This document shows positions 7,474 through 16,545 of a stretch of 64,000 nt of DNA, piece by piece; position 1 is the stretch's first letter, and each line of letters starts with the position of its first letter. The notes beneath the pieces are model-generated. The model was not told the DNA's origin, made no database searches, and saw only the letters and a list, made by a program, of their open reading frames with translations. The translations under genes were made by a program, and so were the position numbers. This DNA is from JAAYCI01 sp964371725 (GTDB lineage: Bacteria > Bacillota > Clostridia > Oscillospirales > Ruminococcaceae). The DNA is taken from positions 4,492-68,491 of the forward strand of contig CAYJNQ010000008.1 in the NCBI GenBank assembly GCA_964371725.1, written 5' to 3'.

Positions 7474-8763
7474 ATGGATACATGGATTCAAAATGGATTG
7501 GTGATGACATCAAAACCTGAATTTTGCGTAGAGGCAAAAGATATCCTCATCAAAGACGGGCGCATTGTCTCGGTGTGCGAAGCGGGTGGCAAACACAAGG
7601 CAAGCGAAGTACTGGATGCGAAAGGGAAGCTCGTGATGCCCGGGCTTGTCAATGCGCACACGCATATTTATATGAGCCTGTTTCGTGGCTTTGCAGACGA
7701 CTTACCGTTTGAGGAATGGCTGTTTCAGCGCATTATGCCCGTGGAAGATAGAATGAAAGCCGAGGATGCACGCTGGTTCAATTTGCTTGCGGCGGCCGAA
7801 ATGATTCGCACCGGAACCACCGCTTTTTCCGACATGCATATATTCTGCGGCGAAACCATGCGGTGTGCCGAAGAAAGTGGCCTACGCGCTGTAATTTGCC
7901 GCGGGCTTGCCTGTGCGGAAGACGACAAAGCGGGTGGAGACCGCCGTTTGCAGGAAGCGCTTCGCGAAATAGAAATGGCAAAAAACAGCAAGGCGCAGGT
8001 TACGTTTTTGCTGGGGCCCCATGCCATCTATACCTGTTGCGAGGGTTATTTGCGCGAGCTTTTAGATGTGGCCAACGAAAGAGACCTTGATTTTCACATC
8101 CACCTTTCCGAAACGCAGCACGAGGTGGAAACTTGCCGCGCTCAGCGTGGGGTAAGCCCCGTGCGCTATTTGGCAGAACTGGGATTGTTTTCGCGCAAAA
8201 CATTGGCGGCACATGGCGTGTATTTAGACGAAGACGACTGCAAGCTCTTGGCAGAGCACGGCGTGTCTGTGGCGATGAATCCTGTTAGCAACATGAAGCT
8301 GGGCAACGGGTTTGCACCTTTTAACAGCCTGCAAAAGGCGGGTGTGAATTTGTGCCTTGGCACGGATGGACCGGCCTCCAACAACAGCCTCAATATGTTC
8401 AGGGAAATGTCTGTGCTTTCTTACATTCACAAGGGCACTAGCTGCAACGCAGAGAGTGCCAAGGCCACAGACGTGCTGCACTGTGCCACCCAGGGCGGTG
8501 CCAAGGCTCTTGGCCTAGAGGCGGAGGTGGGCACCTTGGAAGTGGGAAAAAGTGCCGATTTGTGCCTGATAGACCTAAACCGCCCACAATTGCAACCGCA
8601 AAACAACCTGCTTTCCACCCTTGTGTATGCGGCAAACGGCAGTGAGGTGGACAGTGTGATGGTGGCCGGGCGATGGCTTATGAAAAAAGGCGAGCTGCAA
8701 ACCTTGGACGAAGAACGCATTTTCTTTGAAATGGAACGGTTACGAAAAAAATACCTGATGTAA
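7474..8763 (+). CDS. mtaD: S-adenosylhomocysteine / 5'-methylthioadenosine deaminase
   Basis: Metal-dependent amidohydrolase of the MtaD/DadD type that deaminates S-adenosylhomocysteine or methylthioadenosine to the inosine form. The metal-binding H62-T-H64 follows the N-terminal beta strand region; HIHLSETQHE and the later LGTDGPASNNSLNMFREM are the family motifs that place it with adenosine-derivative deaminases rather than guanine deaminase. Length 429 is typical. The start ATG has GGAGG upstream. It lies 23 bases before ahcY. The neighbourhood implies disposal of SAH left by methyltransferases. Substrate preference between SAH, MTA and adenosine cannot be read from sequence. Confidence 0.88.
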   Translation: MDTWIQNGLVMTSKPEFCVEAKDILIKDGRIVSVCEAGGKHKASEVLDAKGKLVMPGLVNAHTHIYMSLFRGFADDLPFEEWLFQRIMPVEDRMKAEDARWFNLLAAAEMIRTGTTAFSDMHIFCGETMRCAEESGLRAVICRGLACAEDDKAGGDRRLQEALREIEMAKNSKAQVTFLLGPHAIYTCCEGYLRELLDVANERDLDFHIHLSETQHEVETCRAQRGVSPVRYLAELGLFSRKTLAAHGVYLDEDDCKLLAEHGVSVAMNPVSNMKLGNGFAPFNSLQKAGVNLCLGTDGPASNNSLNMFREMSVLSYIHKGTSCNAESAKATDVLHCATQGGAKALGLEAEVGTLEVGKSADLCLIDLNRPQLQPQNNLLSTLVYAANGSEVDSVMVAGRWLMKKGELQTLDEERIFFEMERLRKKYLM

Positions 8764-8786
8764 AAACACGGTAGGAGGAACTGTTT

Positions 8787-10028
8787 ATGAGTGAAATTCG
8801 CGACATTCAATTGGCCGAGAGTGGCAAACGCAAAATAGAATGGGTGGGTGCCCATATGCCCGTGTTGGCAAGTTTCCGAGAGGAATTTGCAAAAGAAAAA
8901 CCTTTTGCGGGGCTCAAGGTGGCGCTTTCCATTCATTTGGAGGCCAAAACGGCCTATCTGTGCGAAGTGCTTGCCGCCGGTGGAGCCGAGATGTATGTAA
9001 CGGGCAGCAATCCACTTTCCACACAGGACGATGTGGCCGCTGCCTTGGCACAGCAGGGCATGCATGTGTTCGCCTGGCATGCGTGTACGGACGAAGAATA
9101 TACAAACCACCTACGCAAAACGGTGCAGGCAGGGCCCGATATCGTCATTGACGACGGCGGCGACCTTGTGCACATTTTGCATGAAGAATTTCCACAGCTT
9201 TGCGACAAGGTGCGTGGCGGCTGTGAAGAGACCACAACGGGCGTGATTCGTTTGCGTGCAATGGACCGAGACAGTGCCCTACGCTTTCCAATGATGCTGG
9301 TGAACGATGCCCAGTGCAAACATCTTTTCGACAATCGCTACGGAACAGGCCAATCGGTGTGGGATGGAATAAACCGCACCACAAACCTCATTGTGGCGGG
9401 CAAAACTGTGGTGGTGAACGGCTATGGATGGTGCGGCAAGGGCGTTGCCATGCGTGCAAAAGGGCTTGGCGCACGTGTTACCGTTACCGAGATTGACCCG
9501 GTGAAGGCGATTGAGGCCATCATGGACGGCTTTGATGTGAAACCCATGGACGAGGCCGCCAAAGAAGGAGATTTCTTTGTTACGGTAACCGGTTGCCGAG
9601 ACGTGATTCGTGAAGAACATTTCCTGGTGATGAAAGACGGAGCCATTCTGTGCAACGCAGGGCATTTTAATGTGGAAATTGACACAGAGGCACTTGCCCG
9701 CATTGCCACAGAAGAAAAGGAGCAGCGCCACAACATCCGCGGTTATCGCATGCCAAACGGCCGCTGGCTTTCGCTTTTGGCCGAAGGGCGCCTTGTGAAT
9801 TTGGCAAGCGGAGACGGGCACCCGGCCGAAATTATGGACATGAGCTTTGCCATTCAGGCAAAATGCGCCGAATATATGGCCAAAACACCGCCGAAAGAAA
9901 AAATCAACGTGGTGCCGGCACACATCGACGGTGAAGTGGCACGCCGCAAACTTTCGTTTGAAGGCTACGCCATCGACAGCCTCACAGAGGCACAGCGTCA
10001 ATACCTCGACAGTTGGAGCGTTGAGTGA
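8787..10028 (+). CDS. ahcY: Adenosylhomocysteinase
   Basis: NAD-dependent cleavage of S-adenosylhomocysteine to adenosine and homocysteine. The NAD-binding loop GYGWCGKG is seen near residue 212. Other family stretches include CEETTTGVIRL, NRYGTGQSVWDGI and GHFNVEID. At 413 residues it belongs to the short bacterial/archaeal form. AGGAGG lies just before the ATG. Directly downstream of mtaD, so SAH can in principle be handled either by deamination or by hydrolysis in this organism. The stop is 26 bases before RNase P RNA. Confidence 0.96.
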   Translation: MSEIRDIQLAESGKRKIEWVGAHMPVLASFREEFAKEKPFAGLKVALSIHLEAKTAYLCEVLAAGGAEMYVTGSNPLSTQDDVAAALAQQGMHVFAWHACTDEEYTNHLRKTVQAGPDIVIDDGGDLVHILHEEFPQLCDKVRGGCEETTTGVIRLRAMDRDSALRFPMMLVNDAQCKHLFDNRYGTGQSVWDGINRTTNLIVAGKTVVVNGYGWCGKGVAMRAKGLGARVTVTEIDPVKAIEAIMDGFDVKPMDEAAKEGDFFVTVTGCRDVIREEHFLVMKDGAILCNAGHFNVEIDTEALARIATEEKEQRHNIRGYRMPNGRWLSLLAEGRLVNLASGDGHPAEIMDMSFAIQAKCAEYMAKTPPKEKINVVPAHIDGEVARRKLSFEGYAIDSLTEAQRQYLDSWSVE

Positions 10029-10054
10029 GAATATGGCCGATTCGGCTAAAAAAC

Positions 10055-10407
10055 GCAAGTAGCCCAGAGGGCAGCGCTTGTGAAAACAGGTGAGGAAAGT
10101 CCGGGCTTCATAAGGGAACGGTAACTGCTAACGGCAGCCGGGGGTGACCCTAGGGATAGTGCAACAGAAAGCAACCGCCGAACGGCCTCTTCAAGGGGTG
10201 CGTGGCAAGGGTGGAAAGGCGAGGTAAGAGCTCACCGGCGCACCGGAGACGGTGCGGCCCTGTAAACCCTACCGGAAGCAACATCGGAGACAGAGGCTCT
10301 GTGCCTCAGCGTCCCCTGCGCGTCTCCTACATGGCATGAGCCGGCTGGCAACAGCCGGCCAAGATAGATTGTCCTCTAATACAGAACCCGGCTTATGGGT
10401 TACTTGC
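10055..10407 (+). ncRNA. rnpB: RNase P RNA
   Basis: The RNA subunit of the tRNA 5'-end processing ribozyme. Universal core segments are present: GAGGAAAGTCCGGGC near 10091, ACAGAAAGCAACCGCC near 10164, GGTAAGAGCTCACCGGCGC near 10224, CTGTAAACCCTACC near 10261 and ACAGAACCCGGCTTAT near 10381. P1 forms between GCAAGTA at 10055-10061 and TACTTGC at 10401-10407. The order and spacing fit the ancestral (A) type also common in Clostridia. Ends are set by P1. Confidence 0.96.
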
Positions 10408-10413
10408 AAAGAA

Positions 10414-10445
10414 ACAGGAAAGCGCTTGCTTTTCTGTTTTTTTTA
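10414..10445 (+). terminator. Terminator of rnpB
   Basis: ACAGGAAAGC pairs with GCTTTTCTGT (one wobble) and eight T follow. It lies immediately after the P1 helix of RNase P RNA. Confidence 0.88.
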
Positions 10446-10654
10446 AATAAAACCCGGATGCACTTAAAAAAACAAAGAAAACAGAGGCTATTATTTTGAA
10501 TAATTTTTAAAGGATAAACCAAAAGGGAACTTCGAGAATTTGAAAATGTCCGCGTGGTAAAAACAATTATCCGTTTTCTGAGGACGGTTTCCACAGAAAA
10601 CAAAAAAAGTATGGGTCGTTTTGTGTGCGGCAAGCCAAAGAATTCCAAAAGCGA
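10446..10654. other. AT-rich intergenic stretch without a recognised gene
   Basis: Between the rnpB terminator and the gdhA promoter lie about 200 bases with no plausible reading frame preceded by a ribosome binding site, no clear hairpin and no repeat. I see nothing that can be named. Confidence 0.6.
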
Positions 10655-10683
10655 TTGCATTTGTGCATGAAACCACCTATAAT
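10655..10683 (+). promoter_or_regulatory. Sigma-A promoter of gdhA
   Basis: TTGCAT (10655-10660), 17 bases, TATAAT (10678-10683), 55 bases before the gdhA start. Good match and spacing. Confidence 0.82.
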
Positions 10684-10738
10684 TCATACTGATATTGGAA
10701 AATAAAAAACAAGCAGTGAAAGGGAAAGGGTGACAGCA

Positions 10739-12082
10739 ATGTTTCAATGTGGATATGTGCAAGAGGTATATGAGGCCACAGAAAAATTGAATGCGGGCGA
10801 AACCGAATTTTTGCAGGCGGTGCGCGAAGTGTTCGAAAGCTTGGATATTGTATGTGCCAGCCGAAACGATATAAAAAAACATGGTATTTTAGAACGAATT
10901 GTAGAGCCGGAACGTTTCATTCACTTTCGTGTTACCTGGGTGGATGACAGTGGGCGTGTGCAAGTGAACCGCGGTTATCGCGTGCAGTTTAATTCGGCCC
11001 TTGGGCCCTATAAAGGGGGCTTGCGTTTCCATCCCACGGTGTCGGCTTCTGTTATCAAATTCTTGGGTTTTGAGCAGGTGTTCAAAAATAGCCTTACCAC
11101 CCTGCCTATGGGCGGCGGAAAAGGCGGTGCCGATTTTGATCCAAAAGGAAAAAGCGATGATGAAGTGATGCGTTTTTGCCAAAGTTATATGACAGAGCTT
11201 TCCAAACACATCGGCCAATTTACCGATATCCCCGCAGGCGACATTGGTGTGGGTGCCAGAGAAATTGGCTATCTGTTTGGCCAATACAAGCGCCTAAAAA
11301 ATGAATTTGTGGGTGTGCTTACGGGCAAGGGGCTTAGCTTTGGTGGCAGTTTGGTGCGCACCGAGGCCACGGGATATGGCCTTTGCTATTTTGTGCAAGA
11401 GGCCCTGCGCGTGCTTGGCAAAGGTTCTTTGGATGGCCGGCGTGTGGCGGTGTCCGGCAGTGGAAACGCCGCCATTTTCGCGGCGGAAAAAGCAATTCAG
11501 CTTGGCGGAAAAGTGGTAACCATGAGTGACTCGAATGGGTATATCTACGACGAAAACGGTGTGGATTTAGAACTTGTGAAGAGCATCAAGCTGGAAAAAC
11601 GCGGGCGTATCAGCGAATATTTGAACGAGCGAGACGCAAAGTATTTTGCAGGCGAACGGGTTTGGGCGGTTCCGGTGGACATCGCCTTGCCTTGTGCCAC
11701 ACAAAACGAGCTGAACGAGCAAGATGCAAAAGAACTTGTGAAAAATAAGGTGATGATGGTGGCGGAAGGCGCCAACATGCCCTGCACGCGCGAGGCCATT
11801 GAGGTGTTGCGAGACAACGGCATTATCTACGGGCCGGGCAAGGCATCAAACGCCGGCGGCGTGGCCACAAGCGGCCTTGAAATGAGCCAGAATTCCATGC
11901 GCCTCAACTGGGGTTTTGAAGAGGTGGAGGGACGTTTGCGTGAAATTATGCACAACATTGTACATAGCTCTTTGGAAGCGGCAAAGCGCTATGGGAAACC
12001 GGGAGATTTGACGGCCGGTGCCAACATTGCGGGTTTTGAAAAAGTGGTGGAGGCAATGCTGGCACAGGGCATTTCTTATTAA
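10739..12082 (+). CDS. gdhA: NADP-type hexameric glutamate dehydrogenase
   Basis: Interconverts glutamate with 2-oxoglutarate and ammonia. At 447 residues with the signature LPMGGGKGGADFDPKGKSD it belongs to the hexameric ~50 kDa class, which is usually NADP-linked and biosynthetic. The nucleotide-binding region shows VAVSGSGNAAIFAAEKA, with a GSGNAA loop. The ATG at 10739 is preferred: AAAGGG at 10725-10730 is eight bases upstream, whereas the in-frame GTG at 10730 overlaps it. It is monocistronic, between its own promoter and a strong terminator. Cofactor preference is inferred from class only. Confidence 0.94.
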   Translation: MFQCGYVQEVYEATEKLNAGETEFLQAVREVFESLDIVCASRNDIKKHGILERIVEPERFIHFRVTWVDDSGRVQVNRGYRVQFNSALGPYKGGLRFHPTVSASVIKFLGFEQVFKNSLTTLPMGGGKGGADFDPKGKSDDEVMRFCQSYMTELSKHIGQFTDIPAGDIGVGAREIGYLFGQYKRLKNEFVGVLTGKGLSFGGSLVRTEATGYGLCYFVQEALRVLGKGSLDGRRVAVSGSGNAAIFAAEKAIQLGGKVVTMSDSNGYIYDENGVDLELVKSIKLEKRGRISEYLNERDAKYFAGERVWAVPVDIALPCATQNELNEQDAKELVKNKVMMVAEGANMPCTREAIEVLRDNGIIYGPGKASNAGGVATSGLEMSQNSMRLNWGFEEVEGRLREIMHNIVHSSLEAAKRYGKPGDLTAGANIAGFEKVVEAMLAQGISY

Positions 12083-12107
12083 GGATTTCCTGCAAAAGGA
12101 GAATTGA

Positions 12108-12153
12108 ACGAGGAGCGGTTTCAAGCTGTTTTGAAACCGCTCCTCGTTTTGTG
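12108..12153 (+). terminator. Strong terminator after gdhA
   Basis: ACGAGGAGCGGTTTCA (12108-12123) pairs with TGAAACCGCTCCTCGT (12132-12147) with essentially no mismatch and TTT follows. The stem is about 15 bp, and the T run is short. Confidence 0.88.
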
Positions 12154-12172
12154 GAACAAGGCTTGTTTGGGT

Positions 12173-12201
12173 TTGCAAAACTTCATAAAAACTGATAAAC
12201 T
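12173..12201 (+). promoter_or_regulatory. Possible sigma-A promoter of the yicC operon
   Basis: TTGCAA (12173-12178), 17 bases, TAAACT (12196-12201), just after the gdhA terminator and 47 bases before yicC. The -10 box is weak but the position is right. Confidence 0.5.
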
Positions 12202-12247
12202 GGATTCAATGTGTAAAAGAGAGCAAGCAAAAGAGGAGAGGCAAACT

Positions 12248-13126
12248 ATGGCAAAAAGCATGACCGGCTACGGGCGTGCACAGGTGCAGCGCAACGGGCG
12301 TAACCTTACACTGGAGATAAAAAGTGTAAATTCTCGTTATTTCGAATTTTCTATGCGGTTACCGCGCAACATGGGTTTTGTGGAAGAGGCCGTGAAAAAA
12401 TATGTTTCACAGCGCGTGATGCGTGCGCGTGTGGAAGTGGGTTTGTTTTTGCAAGACGAAGGAGAGAAGGATACGGTGGTAAAGGCCAATGTTCCGGTGG
12501 CGGCGGCCTATCGCGATGCCATTGCCGATATGGCAGCCGCATTGGAATTAGAAAACGACATGAAAGTATCCGGTTTGTTGCGTTTTTCGGATGTGTTTAC
12601 AGTGACACAAGGGGAGACAGACGAGGAAGAACTTGTGCAAGATGTGTTGTTTGTGGCCGAGGAGGCATTGCAGCACTATCAGGAAATGCGTCTTTTAGAA
12701 GGTGAAAAGCTGGCGCAAGATATTCTGGAACGTCTTTCGGCGTTGGAAAAGCACCTTCTTTTAGTAGAAGAATCCAGTGCAGGCCGTGTTGGGCGTTATC
12801 GCGAGCGTTTGTATGAAAGAATGAAAGAAGTGCTGCAAGACCAGAATATAGAGCAGGCACGCCTTTTGCAGGAAGCGGCACTGTTTGCAGACAAAACAGC
12901 CGTGGACGAAGAGACCGTGCGCTTGCACAGCCACATTCAGCAGTATCGTGAAACATTGGCAGAAAAAGGGGCGGTTGGGCGAAAGCTGGATTTTTTAAGC
13001 CAAGAGCTCAACCGTGAGGTAAATACAATCGGTTCGAAATGCCAAGAGGTAGACATCACACGCATCGTGGTGGATATGAAAGGTGAAATCGAAAAAATTC
13101 GGGAACAAGTTCAAAATTTAGAGTGA
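12248..13126 (+). CDS. yicC: YicC family endoribonuclease
   Basis: YicC/YloC family protein of 292 residues. It begins with the family hallmark MAKSMTGYGRAQ and ends with the conserved EVDITRIVVDMKGEIEKIREQVQN. Members have been described as endoribonucleases that can act on small RNAs. The ATG at 12248 has GAGGAGAG about nine bases upstream. The long upstream in-frame extension runs through the terminator region and is not credible. First gene of a yicC-remA-gmk(-priA) unit; this order is common in Bacillota. Confidence 0.92.
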   Translation: MAKSMTGYGRAQVQRNGRNLTLEIKSVNSRYFEFSMRLPRNMGFVEEAVKKYVSQRVMRARVEVGLFLQDEGEKDTVVKANVPVAAAYRDAIADMAAALELENDMKVSGLLRFSDVFTVTQGETDEEELVQDVLFVAEEALQHYQEMRLLEGEKLAQDILERLSALEKHLLLVEESSAGRVGRYRERLYERMKEVLQDQNIEQARLLQEAALFADKTAVDEETVRLHSHIQQYRETLAEKGAVGRKLDFLSQELNREVNTIGSKCQEVDITRIVVDMKGEIEKIREQVQNLE

Positions 13127-13140
13127 TGGTGGGGGGCGGC

Positions 13141-13407
13141 ATGAAACTTGTAAACATCGGTTTTGGCAACCTTGTGAATGCAGATCGGCTTATTGCGGTG
13201 GTGGGCACAGAATCGGCGCCCACAAAGCGGCTGGTTGCGGCCGCAAGGCAGCAGGGGGTACTCATTGATGCAACCTATGGTCGCCGTGCCCGTGCGGTGC
13301 TGGTTACAGATTCCGACCATGTGGTGCTCAGCGCGCTCTCCACGGAAACCGTGCAGGGAAGAATGAAGGACGAACAGTTTGCGCAGTGGGAGGAAGAAAG
13401 TGAATAG
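13141..13407 (+). CDS. remA: RemA family regulator (DUF370)
   Basis: An 88-residue protein starting MKLVNIGFGNLVNADRLIAVV, which matches RemA (YlzA). In Bacillus it is a ring-forming DNA-binding activator of matrix and osmoprotection genes; the role in Clostridia is less clear. The ATG at 13141 is preceded by GGTGGGGGGCGG; the ATG at 13123 overlaps the end of yicC and is less likely. Its stop overlaps the gmk start by eight bases, indicating translational coupling. The family call is firm; targets are unknown here. Confidence 0.92.
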   Translation: MKLVNIGFGNLVNADRLIAVVGTESAPTKRLVAAARQQGVLIDATYGRRARAVLVTDSDHVVLSALSTETVQGRMKDEQFAQWEEESE

Positions 13408-13984
13408 AGAACGGTTTTTAACGGTGATTAGTGGGCCGTCGGGCAGTGGGAAAGACAGTGTTGTAAGTGAAATGATGAAAAACCACCCGGAGGTAGAATG
13501 TGGGGTGAGTGCCACCACACGTGCACCACGTGAGGGAGAAGTGCATGGTGTGCACTATTTTTTTCTAACGAAAGCAGAGTTCGAAGCTCATATTGCGCAA
13601 GACAAACTGGCTGAATACACACAGTACGTGGGAAACTACTATGGCACGCTTAAAGAACAAATTGAAGATAGGTTGGCGCGAAAAGTTCCCTGTGTGCTTG
13701 TGATAGAGGTGGAGGGAGCCGCCAATGTGAAGCGGCAATTTCCAAACTGTGTTACCGTGTTTATCAAGCCGCCCAGTATGCAGGAATTGGAAGCGCGCCT
13801 TCGCTTTCGCGGCACAGAGGAAGAAAGCGAGGTGCAAAAGCGTTTGCAACGCGCGCGTGAGGAAATGATGCTGGCTGATGAATACGACCATGTATTGGTC
13901 AATGATGCGTGCAGCCGCTGTGCCGAAGCTTTGTATGAGATTATCCAAAAAAATAAAGAGACCACGGCCGAATCGGTTTCTTAG
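13400..13984 (+). CDS. gmk: Guanylate kinase
   Basis: Phosphorylates GMP to GDP with ATP. The P-loop is SGPSGSGKDS at the N-terminus; GVSATTRAPREGEVHGVHY is the GMP-binding segment and the lid region has RLRFRGTEEESEVQKRL. The start is GTG at 13400, four bases after GGGAGGAAG (13388-13396), within the last codons of remA. Length 194 is slightly short but typical for Clostridia. In many Bacillota gmk is followed by rpoZ and coaBC before priA; here priA comes 37 bases later. Confidence 0.95.
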   Translation: MNRERFLTVISGPSGSGKDSVVSEMMKNHPEVECGVSATTRAPREGEVHGVHYFFLTKAEFEAHIAQDKLAEYTQYVGNYYGTLKEQIEDRLARKVPCVLVIEVEGAANVKRQFPNCVTVFIKPPSMQELEARLRFRGTEEESEVQKRLQRAREEMMLADEYDHVLVNDACSRCAEALYEIIQKNKETTAESVS

Positions 13985-14021
13985 ATAGTGCGGATACGAG
14001 CGAAAACGAAAACGGAGAAAA

Positions 14022-16448
14022 ATGGCAGTATATGTGGAAGTCGCCATTGAACAGGCGACAAATGACTTTGACAAATTGTATACCTATCGCGTTCCCAAAG
14101 AGATGGATGAAACCGTTTTGCCGGGCACCACGGTGCTGGTTCCGTTTGGGCGTGGGCAGGCACGGCCGCGCATTGGGGTGGTGCTCAAAGAAAGCGAGGC
14201 GCCCCAAAGCCTGCAAGGGATAAAATCAGTGTTGTCGGCAGTGCCCTCACAAGAGGCCCTGACACAAGAGGCCCTGGCCATGGTGCGCTATTTGAAACAG
14301 GCCACATTCTGCACTTGGTATGAAGCGGTGAAAACGGTGGTGCCAAGAGGTGGGCGTTACAAGGCTGTGCGCGAAGAAACCGGCAGATGGATGCTAAAAA
14401 CAGAAATGGAGCTCAAACGAGAAACCGTTTACGAGCTGGTGCAAAAGGGCGAGGAACCAAAAAAGAAATGGACGGAAAAGCAACGAAGAGTTATGCTTTT
14501 TTTGCAGGAAAAAGCACAGGGGAAAGAGGAAATTTGCAGGGCTTGTGAGGTGGGACCCGCCGTGGCAGAGGGGCTTGCAAAGCAAGGGGTGCTTTGCAAG
14601 TTTTCACGGGAGAAAGTTTATGATTCAACTGCGGAAAAGCCGGTGCAAGCAAAAGCTTTGCCGCAGTTGAGCGAAGCACAGCGGCAAGTGGTAGAAGAGT
14701 TGCTTGCGAAGGAAGCAAAAAAGGATTGGCGTCCCGCGCTGTTGTATGGCATAACCGGAAGCGGTAAAACATCTGTTTTTTTGCATTTGGTACAGCACTG
14801 TATCCAAATGCAAAAAACCTGCCTTGTGCTCGTGCCGGAAATTGGTTTAACACAACAGATGATTGATGCGTTTCAGGCGGTTTTCGCAGGCCGGGTGGCT
14901 GTGCAACACAGTGCCCTTTCACAGGGGGAACGTTTTGCCCAGTGGAACCGTGTGCGCAGCGGTGTGGTGGACATTGTCATCGGCACACGCAGTGCCGTTT
15001 TTGCACCGCTTGAAAATATAGGGCTTATCGTGGTGGATGAAGAGCAGGAAAAAAGCTATCAAAGTGAGGCTTCGCCGCGTTACGATGCCCTGGAGGTTGC
15101 CAAACGTCGTGCCGTTCATCACAAAGCACTTTTGGTGCTTGCTTCGGCAACGCCCAGCATCAGTGATTATCATGCCGCAAAACAAGCGCGATACAGCCTG
15201 CACACCTTGCTGCAACGATACAAAAATTTGCCGCTTCCCACCGTGCAAATGGCCGATATGCGTGGCGAAATGGCGGCCGGAAACATCGGGGCTGTCGGCG
15301 AGCGGCTCACGGCGGCTATCCACGATGTTTTGGCGGAAAAACGCCAAGTGATTTTGCTGCTCAATCGTCGTGGTTACCACCGCGTGGGTGTGTGCCGTGT
15401 GTGTGGCCATGTGCTCAAATGTGAAGATTGCTCGGTGCCGTTTGTTTTTCACAAAGGAAAACAAAAAGCATCTGCACCAAAAGAAAAAAAAGAAACGGGG
15501 GCGCAACCGCCTGCCGGTTCTGTGCCCGATGTTTTGTCTCTTTGGAAAAAGCTGGCTGATAAGTCAACAGAGGCCTCTTTGGAAGAGCAAGATGAAAGCG
15601 TCCATGCCACAGGTGGGCGGTTGCTGTGTCACTACTGCGGCAAAACCTTGCAACCGGCGCCGCTTACTTGCCCCGATTGCAAAGGGGAAATTCGCTATAC
15701 AGGGTTTGGCACACAACGCGTGGAAGAAGAGCTGCAGCTGCGTTTTCCAAAAGCGCGCGTGTTGCGTATGGATTTGGATACAACACGCCGAAAAGGGGCG
15801 CATAAAACAATGCTTCGTTCTTTTCGAAAAGGAGAGTATGACATCCTTTTGGGCACGCAAATGGTGGCCAAGGGTCTTGATTTTGAAAATGTGGGGCTTG
15901 TAGGGGTTATCGGCATTGATTCGCTTTTGTTTGGGCAGGGGTATCGTGCTTTGGAGCATGTGTTTTCACTTGTCACGCAAGTGGTGGGCCGGGCGGGACG
16001 TTTTAACTCTGACGGCTATGCCATGATTCAAACCACAGACCCTGAAAATGCGGTGCTGCAATTGGCTGCCGGCCAAAATTACCCAGCCTTTTATGAGCAG
16101 GAAATTGAGTTTCGGCGTACGGCTTTGTATCCGCCGTTTTGTGGTTTGTGTGTGGTGGGTTTTGTGGCAAACGATGAAAAAGCAGTGATGCACAGCGCAC
16201 AAAAATTTGCACAAATTTTTGCAAAAGAGGCACAAAAATGCGAACGGATGCCGTTGCGTGTTTTGGGACCCGCGCCGATGCATGTGAGCAAAGTGGCCGG
16301 GCAGTTTCGCTGGAGGCTTACCATAAAATGTCGGGCAGACGAAGCGTTTCGGGAGCTTTTAGCACGTGTTTTGCATCACTATGGGCAAAGCGGCCGCGCA
16401 AAGCAGGTGGGCGTGTATGTCGATTTCAATGCAGACACGGTATATTGA
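14022..16448 (+). CDS. priA: Primosomal protein PriA (replication-restart helicase)
   Basis: 3'-5' superfamily 2 helicase that reloads the replisome at stalled forks. The Walker A motif GITGSGKTS has Lys249; the Walker B is VVDEEQ (DEEQ in place of the more usual DEEH); LASATPS is motif III. The zinc-binding cysteines are CRVCGHVLKCEDC and CHYCGKTL...CPDC. Between the second and third CxxC pairs lies an extra charged and Pro/Lys-rich segment, residues about 479-530, where most PriA proteins have only a few residues (see findings). The C-terminal RLTIKCR region is normal. Total length of 808 is at the upper end because of the insert. ATG at 14022 with GGAG upstream. Confidence 0.95.
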   Translation: MAVYVEVAIEQATNDFDKLYTYRVPKEMDETVLPGTTVLVPFGRGQARPRIGVVLKESEAPQSLQGIKSVLSAVPSQEALTQEALAMVRYLKQATFCTWYEAVKTVVPRGGRYKAVREETGRWMLKTEMELKRETVYELVQKGEEPKKKWTEKQRRVMLFLQEKAQGKEEICRACEVGPAVAEGLAKQGVLCKFSREKVYDSTAEKPVQAKALPQLSEAQRQVVEELLAKEAKKDWRPALLYGITGSGKTSVFLHLVQHCIQMQKTCLVLVPEIGLTQQMIDAFQAVFAGRVAVQHSALSQGERFAQWNRVRSGVVDIVIGTRSAVFAPLENIGLIVVDEEQEKSYQSEASPRYDALEVAKRRAVHHKALLVLASATPSISDYHAAKQARYSLHTLLQRYKNLPLPTVQMADMRGEMAAGNIGAVGERLTAAIHDVLAEKRQVILLLNRRGYHRVGVCRVCGHVLKCEDCSVPFVFHKGKQKASAPKEKKETGAQPPAGSVPDVLSLWKKLADKSTEASLEEQDESVHATGGRLLCHYCGKTLQPAPLTCPDCKGEIRYTGFGTQRVEEELQLRFPKARVLRMDLDTTRRKGAHKTMLRSFRKGEYDILLGTQMVAKGLDFENVGLVGVIGIDSLLFGQGYRALEHVFSLVTQVVGRAGRFNSDGYAMIQTTDPENAVLQLAAGQNYPAFYEQEIEFRRTALYPPFCGLCVVGFVANDEKAVMHSAQKFAQIFAKEAQKCERMPLRVLGPAPMHVSKVAGQFRWRLTIKCRADEAFRELLARVLHHYGQSGRAKQVGVYVDFNADTVY

Positions 16449-16545
16449 TGCAAAGTATGAAAGTATCGTGAAATTGTAGCCTATTTTGTGAAATAAAACC
16501 GATGAATGTGATAGAATGAATTACGGTAAAGAAAGAGGAGATCAT

